Positions 1 to 8,975 are shown, counted from the stretch's first letter. The stretch: 34,060 nucleotides of DNA from Fidelibacterota bacterium (GCA_947472795.1 CANJBL010000024.1:1-34060), one strand, 5' to 3'. Notes: generated from the sequence alone by a model not told the origin. Numbers and translations are program-made.

Positions 1-72
1 CAGGAACGACACCGCATCAAACGGAAAACCATCGAACATCGTCGCTTGCTTCACCGCAAGCTCGCCGCCTAA
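1..72 (+). CDS. IS3-family transposase OrfB, C-terminal fragment (truncated by window edge)
   Basis: Frame 1 reads 23 codons to a TAA at 70-72. The basic tail (…KRKTIEHRRLLHRKLAA) is of the kind that ends OrfB transposases of IS3-family elements. The inverted repeat 50 bp downstream supports the assignment. The DDE catalytic domain lies outside the window, so whether the copy is intact cannot be judged. Family assignment rests on this short tail together with the inverted repeats and the OrfA-like start at the other edge. Confidence 0.65.
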   Translation, partial: QERHRIKRKTIEHRRLLHRKLAA

Positions 73-121
73 GATCGATCAACCATATGAGGCTAACACT
101 CCGCTAAATCACGCCCGCATC

Positions 122-147
122 TGTCCCAAATGATCTGACGACGCACA
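122..147 (+). repeat. IS right inverted repeat (IRR)
   Basis: This 26-bp segment ends in …GACGACGCACA. Its reverse complement starts TGTGCGTCGTCAG and aligns without gaps to the left repeat at 33913, which starts TGTACGGCGTCAG. The TG…CA termini are as expected for IS3-family elements. Confidence 0.75.
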
Positions 148-206
148 CCGTCGGTATTCTATCTTAGAAAATCAAAGACATCTCTTATATTGCAAGGTAG
201 AGCGCC

Positions 207-1700
207 TCAGACAGGCGTTAAAGCGTCGGTTCGGATCGCCCCATCCGAAGCCCCGCGGTCAAGTGGCTGCGTCAATCCTGGAAAGCGCCTCCGATACCAA
301 TACCCGGCAACGACAACCGCCACGCAGATCATACTCGAATAAAATTCTTTGTAGTGAGCGCCGGTCAGCGCCATTGCGAGTAAGACAGCCAGCAGAATGG
401 CCATGGTCAGGTAGCTCAGCCATGGGAACAGCCACATTCTCACTTGAAGGCGCGATGGATCGACCTTCTCGAAATGCCGGCGCAACCTGATCTGCGCCAT
501 TGTCTCAATGAGATATATGACAATCATGATTGCGCCCGAAGCATCCACGAGGAACGCAAAAACCACTTTTGGCGAGACGATGGAGATCAGCACTCCGACG
601 TATCCCACGGAGCTTCCCAGTAGGATCGCGCGCACCGGCACGCTACGCGAATTAAGCTTCACCAACGACTGCGGCGCATCTCCCTGTGCGGCCAGCGTAA
701 AGAGAACGCGCGAGGTCACATACAGCCCGGAATTGAGGCAGGACAACACCGCGACCAGAACAATGAAGTTCATGATCGCGGCGGCCGTTGGAATTCCCAT
801 GACTTCCAACGCGGATGCGAATGGGGAATACCCAATTTTAATTTCCGGCCACGGCACAACCGATACGATCAAGGAAATCGAAAGAATGTAGAAAAGCGCA
901 ATGCGCACGACGACGGACGTCGTGAGTTTGGCAACCGTCCGGGCGGGTTCGTCTGACTCCGCCGCCGCGATGGTGGCTATTTCCGCGCCACATAGGGCGA
1001 ATATGACGCTCGTGACTCCTGACAATACTGCCATGGGTCCGAAGGGGGCAAAGCCACCATGGTCAAGCAAATTGGAAAAAGTTGGGCCGTTTGGGGACGC
1101 CAAGCCCGTGGCATATGCAAAAGCAAAGATGATGAAAGCAATAATGGCCGCAACCTTGAGAGAGGCGAACCAGAACTCAAACTCGCCGTAAGACCGGGCC
1201 GACATTAGATTGACGGCGGTCAGGGCCGATATCAGCCCCACTCCGATGAGCCACGAAGGTGCCGTTGGCAACAACAATTGGACAATGGTGCTGCCCGCGA
1301 TGGTCTCAATGGCGATGACAATTGCCCAGAAGTACCAATAGAGCCATCCATTCACGAAGCCGGCCCAATGACCCAGGCCCAATCGTGCATATTCCGTGAA
1401 TGATCCAATCTCGGGTGATGCCGTCGCCATCTCGCCAAGCATACGCATCACCAGCAGGATGATGGCACCAGCGATGAAATAGCTGACGACAACCGCCGGC
1501 CCAATGGTGGCAATAGAGGCGCTCGATCCGACAAAAAGACCTGCGCCAATGATCCCGCCAATGGAGATCATCGCGATGTGCCGCGATTTCAATTGCCTGC
1601 TGAGGCGTGGCGCTTTGAATAGAACTTGCCCGCCACAAAAAGACGCGGGTAAGGAATCGCCACTGTCATTTTGTGTGGCGGGCAAATCTACGGGAGTCAT
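207..1700 (-). CDS. APC-superfamily amino acid permease (GabP/AAT-like)
   Basis: This is an inner-membrane transporter, probably for an amino acid or amine such as GABA, beta-alanine or an aromatic amino acid. The 497-residue length and about 12 hydrophobic segments fit the AAT family. The first membrane segment carries the family signature IGGIIGAGLFVGS at residues 47-59, and GEMATASPEIGSF follows near residue 90. The ATG at 1700 was chosen because it gives the normal cytoplasmic N-terminus, although its Shine-Dalgarno is poor. It is the last gene of the minus-strand unit that starts with an omega-aminotransferase, 48 bp after the preceding stop. This suggests it imports the amino donor used by that enzyme. 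The substrate cannot be read from the sequence. Confidence 0.93.
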   Translation of the reverse strand: MTPVDLPATQNDSGDSLPASFCGGQVLFKAPRLSRQLKSRHIAMISIGGIIGAGLFVGSSASIATIGPAVVVSYFIAGAIILLVMRMLGEMATASPEIGSFTEYARLGLGHWAGFVNGWLYWYFWAIVIAIETIAGSTIVQLLLPTAPSWLIGVGLISALTAVNLMSARSYGEFEFWFASLKVAAIIAFIIFAFAYATGLASPNGPTFSNLLDHGGFAPFGPMAVLSGVTSVIFALCGAEIATIAAAESDEPARTVAKLTTSVVVRIALFYILSISLIVSVVPWPEIKIGYSPFASALEVMGIPTAAAIMNFIVLVAVLSCLNSGLYVTSRVLFTLAAQGDAPQSLVKLNSRSVPVRAILLGSSVGYVGVLISIVSPKVVFAFLVDASGAIMIVIYLIETMAQIRLRRHFEKVDPSRLQVRMWLFPWLSYLTMAILLAVLLAMALTGAHYKEFYSSMICVAVVVAGYWYRRRFPGLTQPLDRGASDGAIRTDALTPV

Positions 1701-1748
1701 CGGTAACGACTTTCGCCCTAAACGGATTTCCCTGATCCGCCTACTCTA

Positions 1749-3155
1749 TCAATAAAACAGTCCGACCGTATGCCAGTAAAAACCCGCGCCCGCTTGCTCG
1801 CGTCCCGGCCGCTGATCCCGCCCTACAACACCGCCGCCGTACACGGCTGTATTCATTTCCACCGCGCCAAGCTGAGGCTGTGAGGCAGAGGATTCACGCG
1901 GATCGCTGCCCGGATTGCTGTAGATATATCCGCCTTTTGCGTCGCCGTAGACGATCACATAGCGGTTATTTCCCTCCAAATCCCCCGGCTTCTTATCCCC
2001 TGCGAAGGCATAGACAGGGCTGCCCTTAAAGGCCCACTGCTTGGTGCCGTCGGTGCGGTCTATGACCTCCCAAAACCCCCATCCTTGATCCTTTGCAGTG
2101 GCCAGGAAGGGCTTCCAGGAATTTGTGCACTCACCCACGCACGCCGCTGTGCCCAAGGCCTTGGCGTCGTTGTACGTGATCGCATGGCCTTCGCGCGTTT
2201 CACGCGCGCCATACTGCAGCTGATACCGTGAGACGTAATAGAGCGAGAGCCCTTTGCCGTTCGTCATGATAGGACCACGGCCAGGAGAAGTTCTGACCTC
2301 GATACCCGGGGGCGTGAAGTTCCGCATCGCGAGCGCCGCATGGATAGCGGCATCGCCTGTAAAGATGCCGTTGACCTCGCCTGGCGAATAATCGCCGGTG
2401 AAGGTATAAAGGGCCTCGCCCTTGTAACCCCATTGCAGAGAGTGATCATCGGCCCGGGTGATGATTGAGAATTCACCTATGGGCCGCGCAATCGTGGAGG
2501 CACGTAGAGGACGCCACTCTTTCGCAAGCTTATGAGCAACAGGTGCCGCATAGACCGTTAAATGGTTTGTGGCGTCCACGAAACCGAAACCGCCCGCGAT
2601 GGCTAGGTCGTCAAGTTCCACAGTGCCGGGCATGACAGCGGTTTGATCCGGCATGTAGGCCGCGCGACGCCAGCTGGCCTTTGGTGAAAACACATCGCTG
2701 GCGGGGTCGGCCCATTTCGGATCTTCCTTGAGCGCAAAGCGCGCGCCGACGGGCTGGCCTGCAGGATCGGTACCCGAGTAGCGGTAGAGGGGTTTGCCTT
2801 GATAGGCCCACTGCTTGCCGCCGTCACTCCGAGACACGAGTGTGAAGTCGCCTAAAGCCTTTGCCTGAGGACCCGCAAGATAGGGCGGAAACTCTTTTGC
2901 ACACTCGGCAGCGCAGCTCGATGCACCGGATTGGTCAGCATCCGACGTATAAAGCGGTTTCCCCGTCGCATCTCCCAGCCGCCGCCAGAGGTATTGTGGG
3001 ATGGCATCGTCCATGGTCTTCATGACGTTGACCAGCGTAATGCCCTCAGGAGCCGAATAGGGCGCCGTGTAAGCTTGGGCGGTGCCCGAAGCAATGCCGA
3101 CAGCGAGCAACAGTCCTGCAGCAGCGCAACGCCGCGTAGGGGAAACCTTGGTCAT
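1749..3155 (-). CDS. Secreted PF03640-type repeat protein (lipoprotein_15 / COG4315-like)
   Basis: This is a 468-residue exported protein with a Sec signal peptide at residues 1-28 (hydrophobic core, then GTAQA). It contains three modules of the 'secreted repeat of unknown function' type. Each pairs a GKPLY-like strand with a phrase such as SDGGKQWAYQGKPLY (roughly residues 107-125), LQWGYKGEALY and KQWAFKGSPVY. Two modules keep the C-x3-C pair (SSCAAEC, AACVGEC) before a W/F-x-P motif. Function of the family is unknown, although it is often found with redox and c-type cytochrome genes. There is a good Shine-Dalgarno (TAGGAG) before the ATG. It starts 25 bp after the DUF1552 gene and is presumably in the same transcript. 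There is no lipobox cysteine, so it is probably soluble in the periplasm or secreted. Confidence 0.88.
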   Translation of the reverse strand: MTKVSPTRRCAAAGLLLAVGIASGTAQAYTAPYSAPEGITLVNVMKTMDDAIPQYLWRRLGDATGKPLYTSDADQSGASSCAAECAKEFPPYLAGPQAKALGDFTLVSRSDGGKQWAYQGKPLYRYSGTDPAGQPVGARFALKEDPKWADPASDVFSPKASWRRAAYMPDQTAVMPGTVELDDLAIAGGFGFVDATNHLTVYAAPVAHKLAKEWRPLRASTIARPIGEFSIITRADDHSLQWGYKGEALYTFTGDYSPGEVNGIFTGDAAIHAALAMRNFTPPGIEVRTSPGRGPIMTNGKGLSLYYVSRYQLQYGARETREGHAITYNDAKALGTAACVGECTNSWKPFLATAKDQGWGFWEVIDRTDGTKQWAFKGSPVYAFAGDKKPGDLEGNNRYVIVYGDAKGGYIYSNPGSDPRESSASQPQLGAVEMNTAVYGGGVVGRDQRPGREQAGAGFYWHTVGLFY

Positions 3156-3180
3156 AAGAACTCCTATCGCTGTAATTTGG

Positions 3181-4524
3181 TCAGGTCAGCACGCCGCTGA
3201 CGGGGCTGTTGCACTGGTTAGAGCCTGCGCCCCAGCTGCTCACGTGCACGCCCATCGCCTGCTGCATCGTCAAAGTCACGCGCGCCGCTGTATCGCCCGG
3301 CGTTGAGAAGTGCATGCCGGTCTTGATGGCGCCATTTGCGTTTCCAATGGTGATGAAGGGGTAGTTCAGGATCGAGTGCAGGCGCGGCGCCGAGTGATCC
3401 GTGAAGGCAAATAGGATCGAGCGGTCGAGCAGGCTCTTATCGCCTTCCTTCACGCTGTCGAGCATCGCAGCGTAGTCCCGCAGATTCTCGAAATATTGCC
3501 GCTGGAACCACGCCACTTTCACCTGGTAACCCAGCACCGGATCGACCGGCTCTTCATGCGTATAGCTGTGATGCGAGGTGGGATCGCCATCGCGACGAAG
3601 GCCTGTCATACCCTGAGTTATGGCGAGATTGACGACGCGCGTCTGATCGCAGGCCAATGCATGAGTCATCAGCGAGCAGAAGAGTTTATGGCGCACCATC
3701 CCCTCTTCAATCAGGAACAGAGGGTGCCCATCGTCCTTGGCTTCTTCCGGCTTCGAGCAGGCTTCCAACGGCGATGGCTTCTGCAATTGAATTTCAAGCT
3801 GCTGCTCTAAGGAGCGCAGCGCCGTAAAGTAGTAGTCAAGTTTCTGCTTGTCGGCCGCGCCGAGGGATTTGCTGAGATCGGCTCTCTGTTCGGAAATTCC
3901 CGACAGCACGCTTTTGGTGACCATTGTCTCAGGATCGGGCACGAACGTGGCGGCGTTCGGATCGCTATATCCGGGTCCAAAAATGCGTGTGTAGAGAGCC
4001 ATTGGGGACACTTCCCCGGGAACCTTGCCGCTCGCGAATGCGCTCCAGGACGCTTTCGGGTCCCCGTCGCAAACGACCACCAACGACTTGAAGCGCGACC
4101 GGCTGCCGATGTTGTCAGCAATGACACCGTCGACGCTATTGAAGTAATCGCCGGAGCTCGTAACCTTGCCCGTCATCAAACCCTGAACGCCGGTGAAGTG
4201 GGTTTGGTTGGCCACCCCATCGAGGAACACGTGAGAGCCGCTAAACAGGTTCAGCCGCTCTTTGAAGGGCTTCAAAGCCTCCAATTGCCGCGGCAATTCA
4301 TAATCGCGCCCGGCTGTTTTCGGCGCCCAATCTTGCTCCGAAAATCCGCAGGGCCAGAACCACGATGCAAATCGCGTCGGCAGCGGCGCTCCGCTCGCGG
4401 CGAAAGCGTTGCCGTTTTCGTTCAACAGCCCGTCAAAAATGGGCAGCCCTACGGTGACGGCCCCTCCGGCCAGCATGCCGCGCAAAACCCGGCGGCGGCT
4501 TAAGTTCTCAAGGGAAGATTTCAT
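3181..4524 (-). CDS. Tat-exported DUF1552 protein
   Basis: This 447-residue protein has a twin-arginine signal at its N-terminus (LSRRRVLRGMLAGG, then AASG), matching the DUF1552 family (PF07586). The phrase RFASWFWPCGFSEQDWAPK and a C-terminal half rich in His and Asp (HHSYTHEEP, FTDHSAPRLH) fit that family's alkaline-phosphatase/sulfatase-like fold. DUF1552 proteins are characteristically encoded next to DUF1592/DUF1588/DUF1585 proteins, as here. The molecular function is not established. The open frame extends upstream to 4665, but ATG 4524 is chosen because it begins the Tat signal and lies 35 bp after the upstream stop. The extension would overlap the preceding gene by about 100 bp. Confidence 0.9.
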   Translation of the reverse strand: MKSSLENLSRRRVLRGMLAGGAVTVGLPIFDGLLNENGNAFAASGAPLPTRFASWFWPCGFSEQDWAPKTAGRDYELPRQLEALKPFKERLNLFSGSHVFLDGVANQTHFTGVQGLMTGKVTSSGDYFNSVDGVIADNIGSRSRFKSLVVVCDGDPKASWSAFASGKVPGEVSPMALYTRIFGPGYSDPNAATFVPDPETMVTKSVLSGISEQRADLSKSLGAADKQKLDYYFTALRSLEQQLEIQLQKPSPLEACSKPEEAKDDGHPLFLIEEGMVRHKLFCSLMTHALACDQTRVVNLAITQGMTGLRRDGDPTSHHSYTHEEPVDPVLGYQVKVAWFQRQYFENLRDYAAMLDSVKEGDKSLLDRSILFAFTDHSAPRLHSILNYPFITIGNANGAIKTGMHFSTPGDTAARVTLTMQQAMGVHVSSWGAGSNQCNSPVSGVLT

Positions 4525-4559
4525 GTTGGATCTCCTAGCCTGTGATCTATGTGATTGGC

Positions 4560-6203
4560 TTAGACGCCGAGGCGGCTGTATGCGAGATCGCTCAGTGCGA
4601 TTGCGCGCAGCAACGCCATGACGTCGTAATGACTTTGAGAGAACGTCTGCTCTATCTGCCGCCATCTATCGTCCTTGGGCGGCACGTAACCTGTCGCGAA
4701 GGCAAAAGCGCGCTGCGCGACACAACTGGTCGCCGCCGGATCGTCATGCACGGCCTTGGCCAGGCCTTGCGGCCCTTGATAGGGCTTACCATTAAGTTCG
4801 CCGCTAGCATCGATGACAACGCCGTTCTCGGTGCTGCGGTATTCCCCTCCGGAATTAAAGTTCTCCAATGAGAGCCCCATAGGGTCTGTCAATTTATGGC
4901 AACCGGCGCACATGGCTTCGGAGCGATGGGCCTCGAGACGGGCGCGCGTGGTCTTGAACTCCGGATTGCCCGTGTCATCCACGAACTTGAACTCCACATT
5001 GCCCGGCGGAGGTGGCACGCGCTGGCAAAGGATGTGCTCTCGCAACGCCTTGCCGCGCGATGTCGCAGACGTGCGCGCCGACGGTGACCATAGCGTTGTA
5101 AAGCTTGCTTGCGACAGGATCCCAGAGCGGACATTGCCGTCTTCGTACTTATAGGTCACCCACCTTTGCGGCTGACCGTTCTCGGTCCTATCCACGACGG
5201 GCACGCCGTAAAGAGCGGCGAGATCCATCGTGAGGAAGGTATTGGGGGTCGTAAAAATATCGCGATAATCGCCATGTTTGTTGACGACGTGATCAACGAC
5301 CGTCCGCAGTGTTTGCTCCTGCGCTTGCTCTTTGATGAGGAGCGTATAACGCGGGAAGAATGCCGGATCTTTGGAAACGGATTCAAAATCGCTGAAAGAG
5401 AACATATCGGCAAACAGGCCGCGCACCCCATCCGCTACTCGGGGAGACTGCATCAGGCGATCCACCTGCTGCTCCAGTCCTTTCTGTGTATTCAGCTCCC
5501 CGTCTCGTGCGGCCCGCATCAGCTCGGCATCGGGCGTGCTGTTCCACAGGAAATAGCTGAGTTGGGAGGCCTTATCATAGGCATTGATACGTTCTTGGCC
5601 GGGGCGATCAGCCGCGGCCTCCATATTCCGGTATCTCAACAGAAATTTCGGCGAGACCAACATCTCTGTGAGTGCCAGGCGAACACCCGAGTAAAAATCG
5701 TGGAGCTGATCCGCTGCCTTACCCGCGGTCTCCACACTGCGCGCAATTTCCGCTTCGTTCAGAGCTTGCCGATACAAAGCCGGCACGACCCGCTTAAAGA
5801 AAGAAGCGGCGCACTGGTCGTCGCGGCTGGCAGCTGACTTCGGCGTACATCCGATCAATGTTGCGCGGTGACGTGTGTCAACCACTTGAGCCGCAATGCC
5901 GCGTGCAATGTGGTAATAACTTTCGAAACCACTGTCGGTGAAATTCTCGGTGCGCGCACCAACGGCCAACAGCCCCTGATCGCGCTGCTCTGGTTCAAAG
6001 CGGCCATTGATTTTAATCGAACTGTCGAAAACGTCGGAGATCGACTGCCGATACTGACTGGGTGTCAAGCGCAGGGTTGTCGGCGTGTCGGCGGATGCGG
6101 GCGCTGGGCTTGCTGCGTTAGCTAAGGTCTGCAACCCAATACCTGCGAGCGACACAGCGCCCGCGATCGCCAGCACCAACGACCCGCGATAGATAACTTT
6201 CAT
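4560..6203 (-). CDS. DUF1592/DUF1588/DUF1585 protein with one CxxCH motif
   Basis: This is a 547-residue exported protein with a signal peptide at about residues 1-31. The domain order follows the planctomycete-type architecture: a DUF1587-like start (LRLTPSQYRQSISDVF), DUF1595 (residues about 125-195), DUF1592 (about 205-335), DUF1588 (about 350-455) and DUF1585 (to the C-terminus, ending ALSDLAYSRLGV). A CAGCH motif at residues 432-436 within DUF1588 could bind one covalent haem c, so the protein may be a periplasmic redox enzyme. No activity is established for the family. Its ATG overlaps the upstream stop by 4 bp (ATGA), so it is translationally coupled to that gene. The DUF1552 gene follows 35 bp later, the usual partner. 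Confidence 0.92.
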   Translation of the reverse strand: MKVIYRGSLVLAIAGAVSLAGIGLQTLANAASPAPASADTPTTLRLTPSQYRQSISDVFDSSIKINGRFEPEQRDQGLLAVGARTENFTDSGFESYYHIARGIAAQVVDTRHRATLIGCTPKSAASRDDQCAASFFKRVVPALYRQALNEAEIARSVETAGKAADQLHDFYSGVRLALTEMLVSPKFLLRYRNMEAAADRPGQERINAYDKASQLSYFLWNSTPDAELMRAARDGELNTQKGLEQQVDRLMQSPRVADGVRGLFADMFSFSDFESVSKDPAFFPRYTLLIKEQAQEQTLRTVVDHVVNKHGDYRDIFTTPNTFLTMDLAALYGVPVVDRTENGQPQRWVTYKYEDGNVRSGILSQASFTTLWSPSARTSATSRGKALREHILCQRVPPPPGNVEFKFVDDTGNPEFKTTRARLEAHRSEAMCAGCHKLTDPMGLSLENFNSGGEYRSTENGVVIDASGELNGKPYQGPQGLAKAVHDDPAATSCVAQRAFAFATGYVPPKDDRWRQIEQTFSQSHYDVMALLRAIALSDLAYSRLGV

Positions 6204-7336
6204 TTCTTTACTCCGTCTGCACTTGCTGTCTTTTGCGTTGCGGGTGTTGTGAGGATTTTGCCGCCGAGCCCTTCATCCGATGCCGTCGCCACAATTTTTC
6301 CGTCGGCATTTGTGGCGAAAAAGGCTGGCAGCGCTTCTAAGCGCCAGGTCACAGATATCTTGCGGTTTTCACCGGTCTTCGGGTCTGGGTCGACGTCGGC
6401 CATCTTTTTCAAGGCCCAATAGATGCCGATGTTGTCGGCTCCTGCGCCCGGCCGGGCCGTAAACGTGTAGACCCAGGCATGCCAGTCGGCGTATCCGCCC
6501 CAATATCCAACAAGCTTACCACCCTGCTCGCTGTGGATGCGCATATGCGCATTCTGCAGATCGATCTGCGGATAGAAGGGCATGTTGCCCACGAGATAGA
6601 TGAACGCGGGTTTGATCGAGAGAACACCATTCTTGATTTCACCCGTCAGCACGTTATGCGAGCGCGGGCTCGGATCGAGAACGTAGGTGACCCCGCTCCT
6701 GACGCCGCCAGCCGCATCGCGTTCGAGATGACGCAGCGTGCGGTCCAAGGTGACGGTTACGGGGCCGTCCTTGCTGAGATCATTGCCGGTGACTTGGATC
6801 GTATAAGCAGGCGAGGTGTCGATCATCGCGCCCCAGGGCGCCGTCTCGGAGTACGGCAGAGCGGGCGGTGTGTACTGAAATGTTGGAACGCACCCAATCG
6901 CGCGCCACAGCTGGTTATCGACTTTCTCATGCGTCTCCGGATCGATGAACTTATTCGTTTCCGATCCGCCGAGATCAAAACCGTAAGCATACTTTCCCAC
7001 CACCGTTTCCATACCGGGATCTTTGGTCACCAAATCCGGGTAGTTCGCCGCAGGAACCGGTTTGCCGTCGAGGAGCGCAGTATCTCTGCGACGTCTATCC
7101 TGATTGCCGTCGGCGTAGGCGTCGACTTTGTTCGTGCTGGCCGCTTGTTGCGGGCAGTTGACGGGCGTGTCGGGATTGTTGGTTGCAACGGCGAACCAGC
7201 TCACAACGTAACCGCGTGTTTCAGCAGACGCTGCGGAAGCGCCAAAGACAATGGGCAGAAAGGCGCCGGCCGTGGCTGCAGCCAATCGGAGCGTGCGGGG
7301 CATTTTTGTTTCTCGAGGGCTTCGTTGCGTCATCAT
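6200..7336 (-). CDS. Secreted protein of unknown function
   Basis: I do not recognise the family. It is a 378-residue protein with a clear signal peptide (MPRTLRLAAATAGAFLPI, then SAASA-ETRG), so it is exported. The mature part is Gly-, Pro- and Trp-containing with no obvious membrane segment or haem motif. A conserved-looking central block reads WRAIGC…PPALPYSETAPWGAM. A C-terminal block is rich in aromatics (GYWGGYADWHAWVYTF). Start ATG 7336 is preferred because GGAGG lies 5 nt upstream; ATG 7333 is also possible, and an in-frame GTG at 7387 is unsupported. The stop overlaps the DUF1592 start by ATGA, so the two are coupled and probably act together outside the cytoplasm. It may be a dedicated partner of the DUF1592/DUF1552 pair. 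Confidence 0.85.
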   Translation of the reverse strand: MMTQRSPRETKMPRTLRLAAATAGAFLPIVFGASAASAETRGYVVSWFAVATNNPDTPVNCPQQAASTNKVDAYADGNQDRRRRDTALLDGKPVPAANYPDLVTKDPGMETVVGKYAYGFDLGGSETNKFIDPETHEKVDNQLWRAIGCVPTFQYTPPALPYSETAPWGAMIDTSPAYTIQVTGNDLSKDGPVTVTLDRTLRHLERDAAGGVRSGVTYVLDPSPRSHNVLTGEIKNGVLSIKPAFIYLVGNMPFYPQIDLQNAHMRIHSEQGGKLVGYWGGYADWHAWVYTFTARPGAGADNIGIYWALKKMADVDPDPKTGENRKISVTWRLEALPAFFATNADGKIVATASDEGLGGKILTTPATQKTASADGVKK

Positions 7337-7388
7337 GCTGACCTCCAGCTCCACTGTTTTCTGACCAAGCTCACGACAAAATCGCACT

Positions 7389-8804
7389 CTAGTTCACCGC
7401 GCTGATAGCCGTACGCAGCGTATCCATCACACGATCCACCTGCGCCTTTTCCATCACGAACGACGGCGAGAGAGCGATAATATCGCCTGTCGCACGCACG
7501 AGGACGCCGCGCTCGAAACAGCGCGCGAATACTTCGGACGCACGGGCGCCGGGCGCATCCGGCCGGGGGGCGAGTTGGATGCCGCCGATGAGGCCTAAAT
7601 TGCGGATGTCCTCGATATGCTGCAGGCCCTTAAGCTCGTGCAATTTCTGTTCGAAGTACGGCGCCAACTCCGCGGCGCGGTTGAAGAGACCTTCCTGGTT
7701 GTAGACGTCCAGGGCCGCGAGGCCGGCAGCACATGCGAGTGGATGCGCCGAGTAGGTATAGCCGTGAAAGAGCTCGATGCCTCCACCGGCCTTGTCCGCC
7801 AACGCCGAGAAGATCCCTTCCCGCGCCATGACGCCGCCCATGGGAACAGCCCCGTTTGTCATGCCTTTGGCCATGGTGATGAGGTCTGGTTTGACGTCGA
7901 AATACTGGGCGGCAAAGTTAGCGCCCACGCGGCCAAATCCCGTGATGACCTCGTCGAAGATCAGCAAGATGCCGTGCTTGTCGCAAATCTTGCGCAAGCG
8001 TTGCAGATAGCCCTTCGGCGGCGGCAGCACGCCTGTAGAACAGGCGACCGGCTCGACGATGACACAGGCGATGGTAGAAGCGTCATGGAGCGCAACGATG
8101 CGCTCGAGATCATCGGCCAGTTCCTCGCCGTATTGGGGCTGGCCTTTGGTAAAACGGGATTTGTCCATATCCAGCGTATGGCGCATGTGGTCGACGCCTG
8201 CGAGCAGGGGACCGAACATCTTGCGGTTGGCAACCATTCCGCCCACGGAAATGCCGCCAAAACCGACGCCATGATAGCCGCGCTCGCGACCGATCATGCG
8301 CGTGCGCGTGACTTGGCCGATAGAACGTTGATAGGCGATGGCAATCTTCAGCGCTGTATCGACGGCTTCTGAACCGGAGTTGCAGAAGAAGACGTGCGAG
8401 AAGCCTTTCGGGGCTAGGTCGATTAGCCGCGCGGAAAGTTCGAATGCTTTTGGGTGGGCGATTTGGAAAGGCGGCGCGTAATCCATCGTTGCCGCTTGCT
8501 GCTGGATAGCCGCCACGATCTTGGGATGATTGTGGCCGGCATTGCAGCACCACAAGCCCGAAACGGAATCGAGAATCTCCCGGCCATCGTCCGTGCGGTA
8601 ATAGAGGCCTTCCGCCGAAACGAAAATCCTGGGCGATGCCTTAAAGGCGCGGTTGGGCGTAAAGGGAAGCCAATAAGCCTCCATATCGGCGACGCTCGTC
8701 GCCTGCTCCCGCATTTTGCTGATACGCTCTTCGCTCGAACCCAAAGCGCCCTCCACAGCCGCAATGATTTCGTCGTAAATTGGCGATCTAATTTTGTGCG
8801 TCAC
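7389..8804 (-). CDS. Omega-amino acid--pyruvate aminotransferase (class III, PLP)
   Basis: This is a fold-type I class III aminotransferase that moves an omega-amino group (beta-alanine, GABA or an arylalkylamine type) to pyruvate. Diagnostic stretches are AYWLPFTPNRAFK, CCNAGHNHPKI, FCNSGSEAVDTALKIA, the LIFDEVITGFGR aspartate region and the PLP lysine in TMAKGMTNG (about K313). The family is usually about 440-450 residues. The GTG at 8804 has GAGG 6 nt upstream and gives 471. An internal ATG at 8714 gives 441 residues, closer to known enzymes, so the start is uncertain. It is the first gene of the minus-strand unit and divergent from a MocR regulator, a common arrangement for aminotransferase operons. 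The enzyme is cytosolic and forms an aldehyde. No dedicated aldehyde dehydrogenase lies in this unit. Confidence 0.94.
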   Translation of the reverse strand: MTHKIRSPIYDEIIAAVEGALGSSEERISKMREQATSVADMEAYWLPFTPNRAFKASPRIFVSAEGLYYRTDDGREILDSVSGLWCCNAGHNHPKIVAAIQQQAATMDYAPPFQIAHPKAFELSARLIDLAPKGFSHVFFCNSGSEAVDTALKIAIAYQRSIGQVTRTRMIGRERGYHGVGFGGISVGGMVANRKMFGPLLAGVDHMRHTLDMDKSRFTKGQPQYGEELADDLERIVALHDASTIACVIVEPVACSTGVLPPPKGYLQRLRKICDKHGILLIFDEVITGFGRVGANFAAQYFDVKPDLITMAKGMTNGAVPMGGVMAREGIFSALADKAGGGIELFHGYTYSAHPLACAAGLAALDVYNQEGLFNRAAELAPYFEQKLHELKGLQHIEDIRNLGLIGGIQLAPRPDAPGARASEVFARCFERGVLVRATGDIIALSPSFVMEKAQVDRVMDTLRTAISAVN

Positions 8805-8920
8805 CACCAACCTCTGATGACGCTACATCAGTTCAGCAAGAGGTGCGCTCTCCCTCGGCGAGCCCGCTATTTCAGAGCGAGATGCCATGGCGCATCCATT
8901 GCTTTACCCAGGGATTTGAC

Positions 8921-8975
8921 CGACAATCCTGCATATATGGAATATCCACTTCTGAGGAATTCACGTGGACCAGTT
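8921..8975 (+). promoter_or_regulatory. Candidate MocR-regulator operator, copy A (paired direct repeat)
   Basis: The region contains CCACTT at 8946-8951 and CCAGTT at 8970-8975, 24 bp start to start. It lies in the divergent promoter between the aminotransferase and the MocR gene and runs into the regulator's GTG start. About 45 of 55 positions match copy B near 14284-14339, with the same 24-bp spacing despite small indels between them. MocR-family regulators typically bind direct repeats spaced over about two helical turns. Assignment to this MocR is inference. Confidence 0.6.

Larger units (their letters stand above)
1..147 (+). mobile_element. Right end of an IS3-family insertion sequence
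   Basis: This stretch carries the last codons of a transposase and then a terminal inverted repeat at 122-147, ending in the canonical CA at 147. Reverse-complemented, the 122-147 repeat matches the repeat at 33913-33938 at about 19 of 26 positions. This identifies both as ends of the same kind of element in the same orientation. Only the right end is in the window, so the target-site duplication cannot be checked. Confidence 0.8.

Noticed and set aside
5109-5837. 242-residue plus-strand ORF opposite the DUF1592 gene
   Set aside because: It is a shadow ORF lying wholly over a well-supported gene, with no recognisable domain and no good ribosome-binding site.
6479-7405. 308-residue plus-strand ORF opposite the secreted unknown gene
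   Set aside because: The minus-strand gene has a signal peptide, Shine-Dalgarno and coupled stop. The plus frame has none of these.
7617-8372. 251-residue plus-strand ORF within the aminotransferase
   Set aside because: It is antisense to conserved aminotransferase motifs, so the open frame is a by-product of codon bias.
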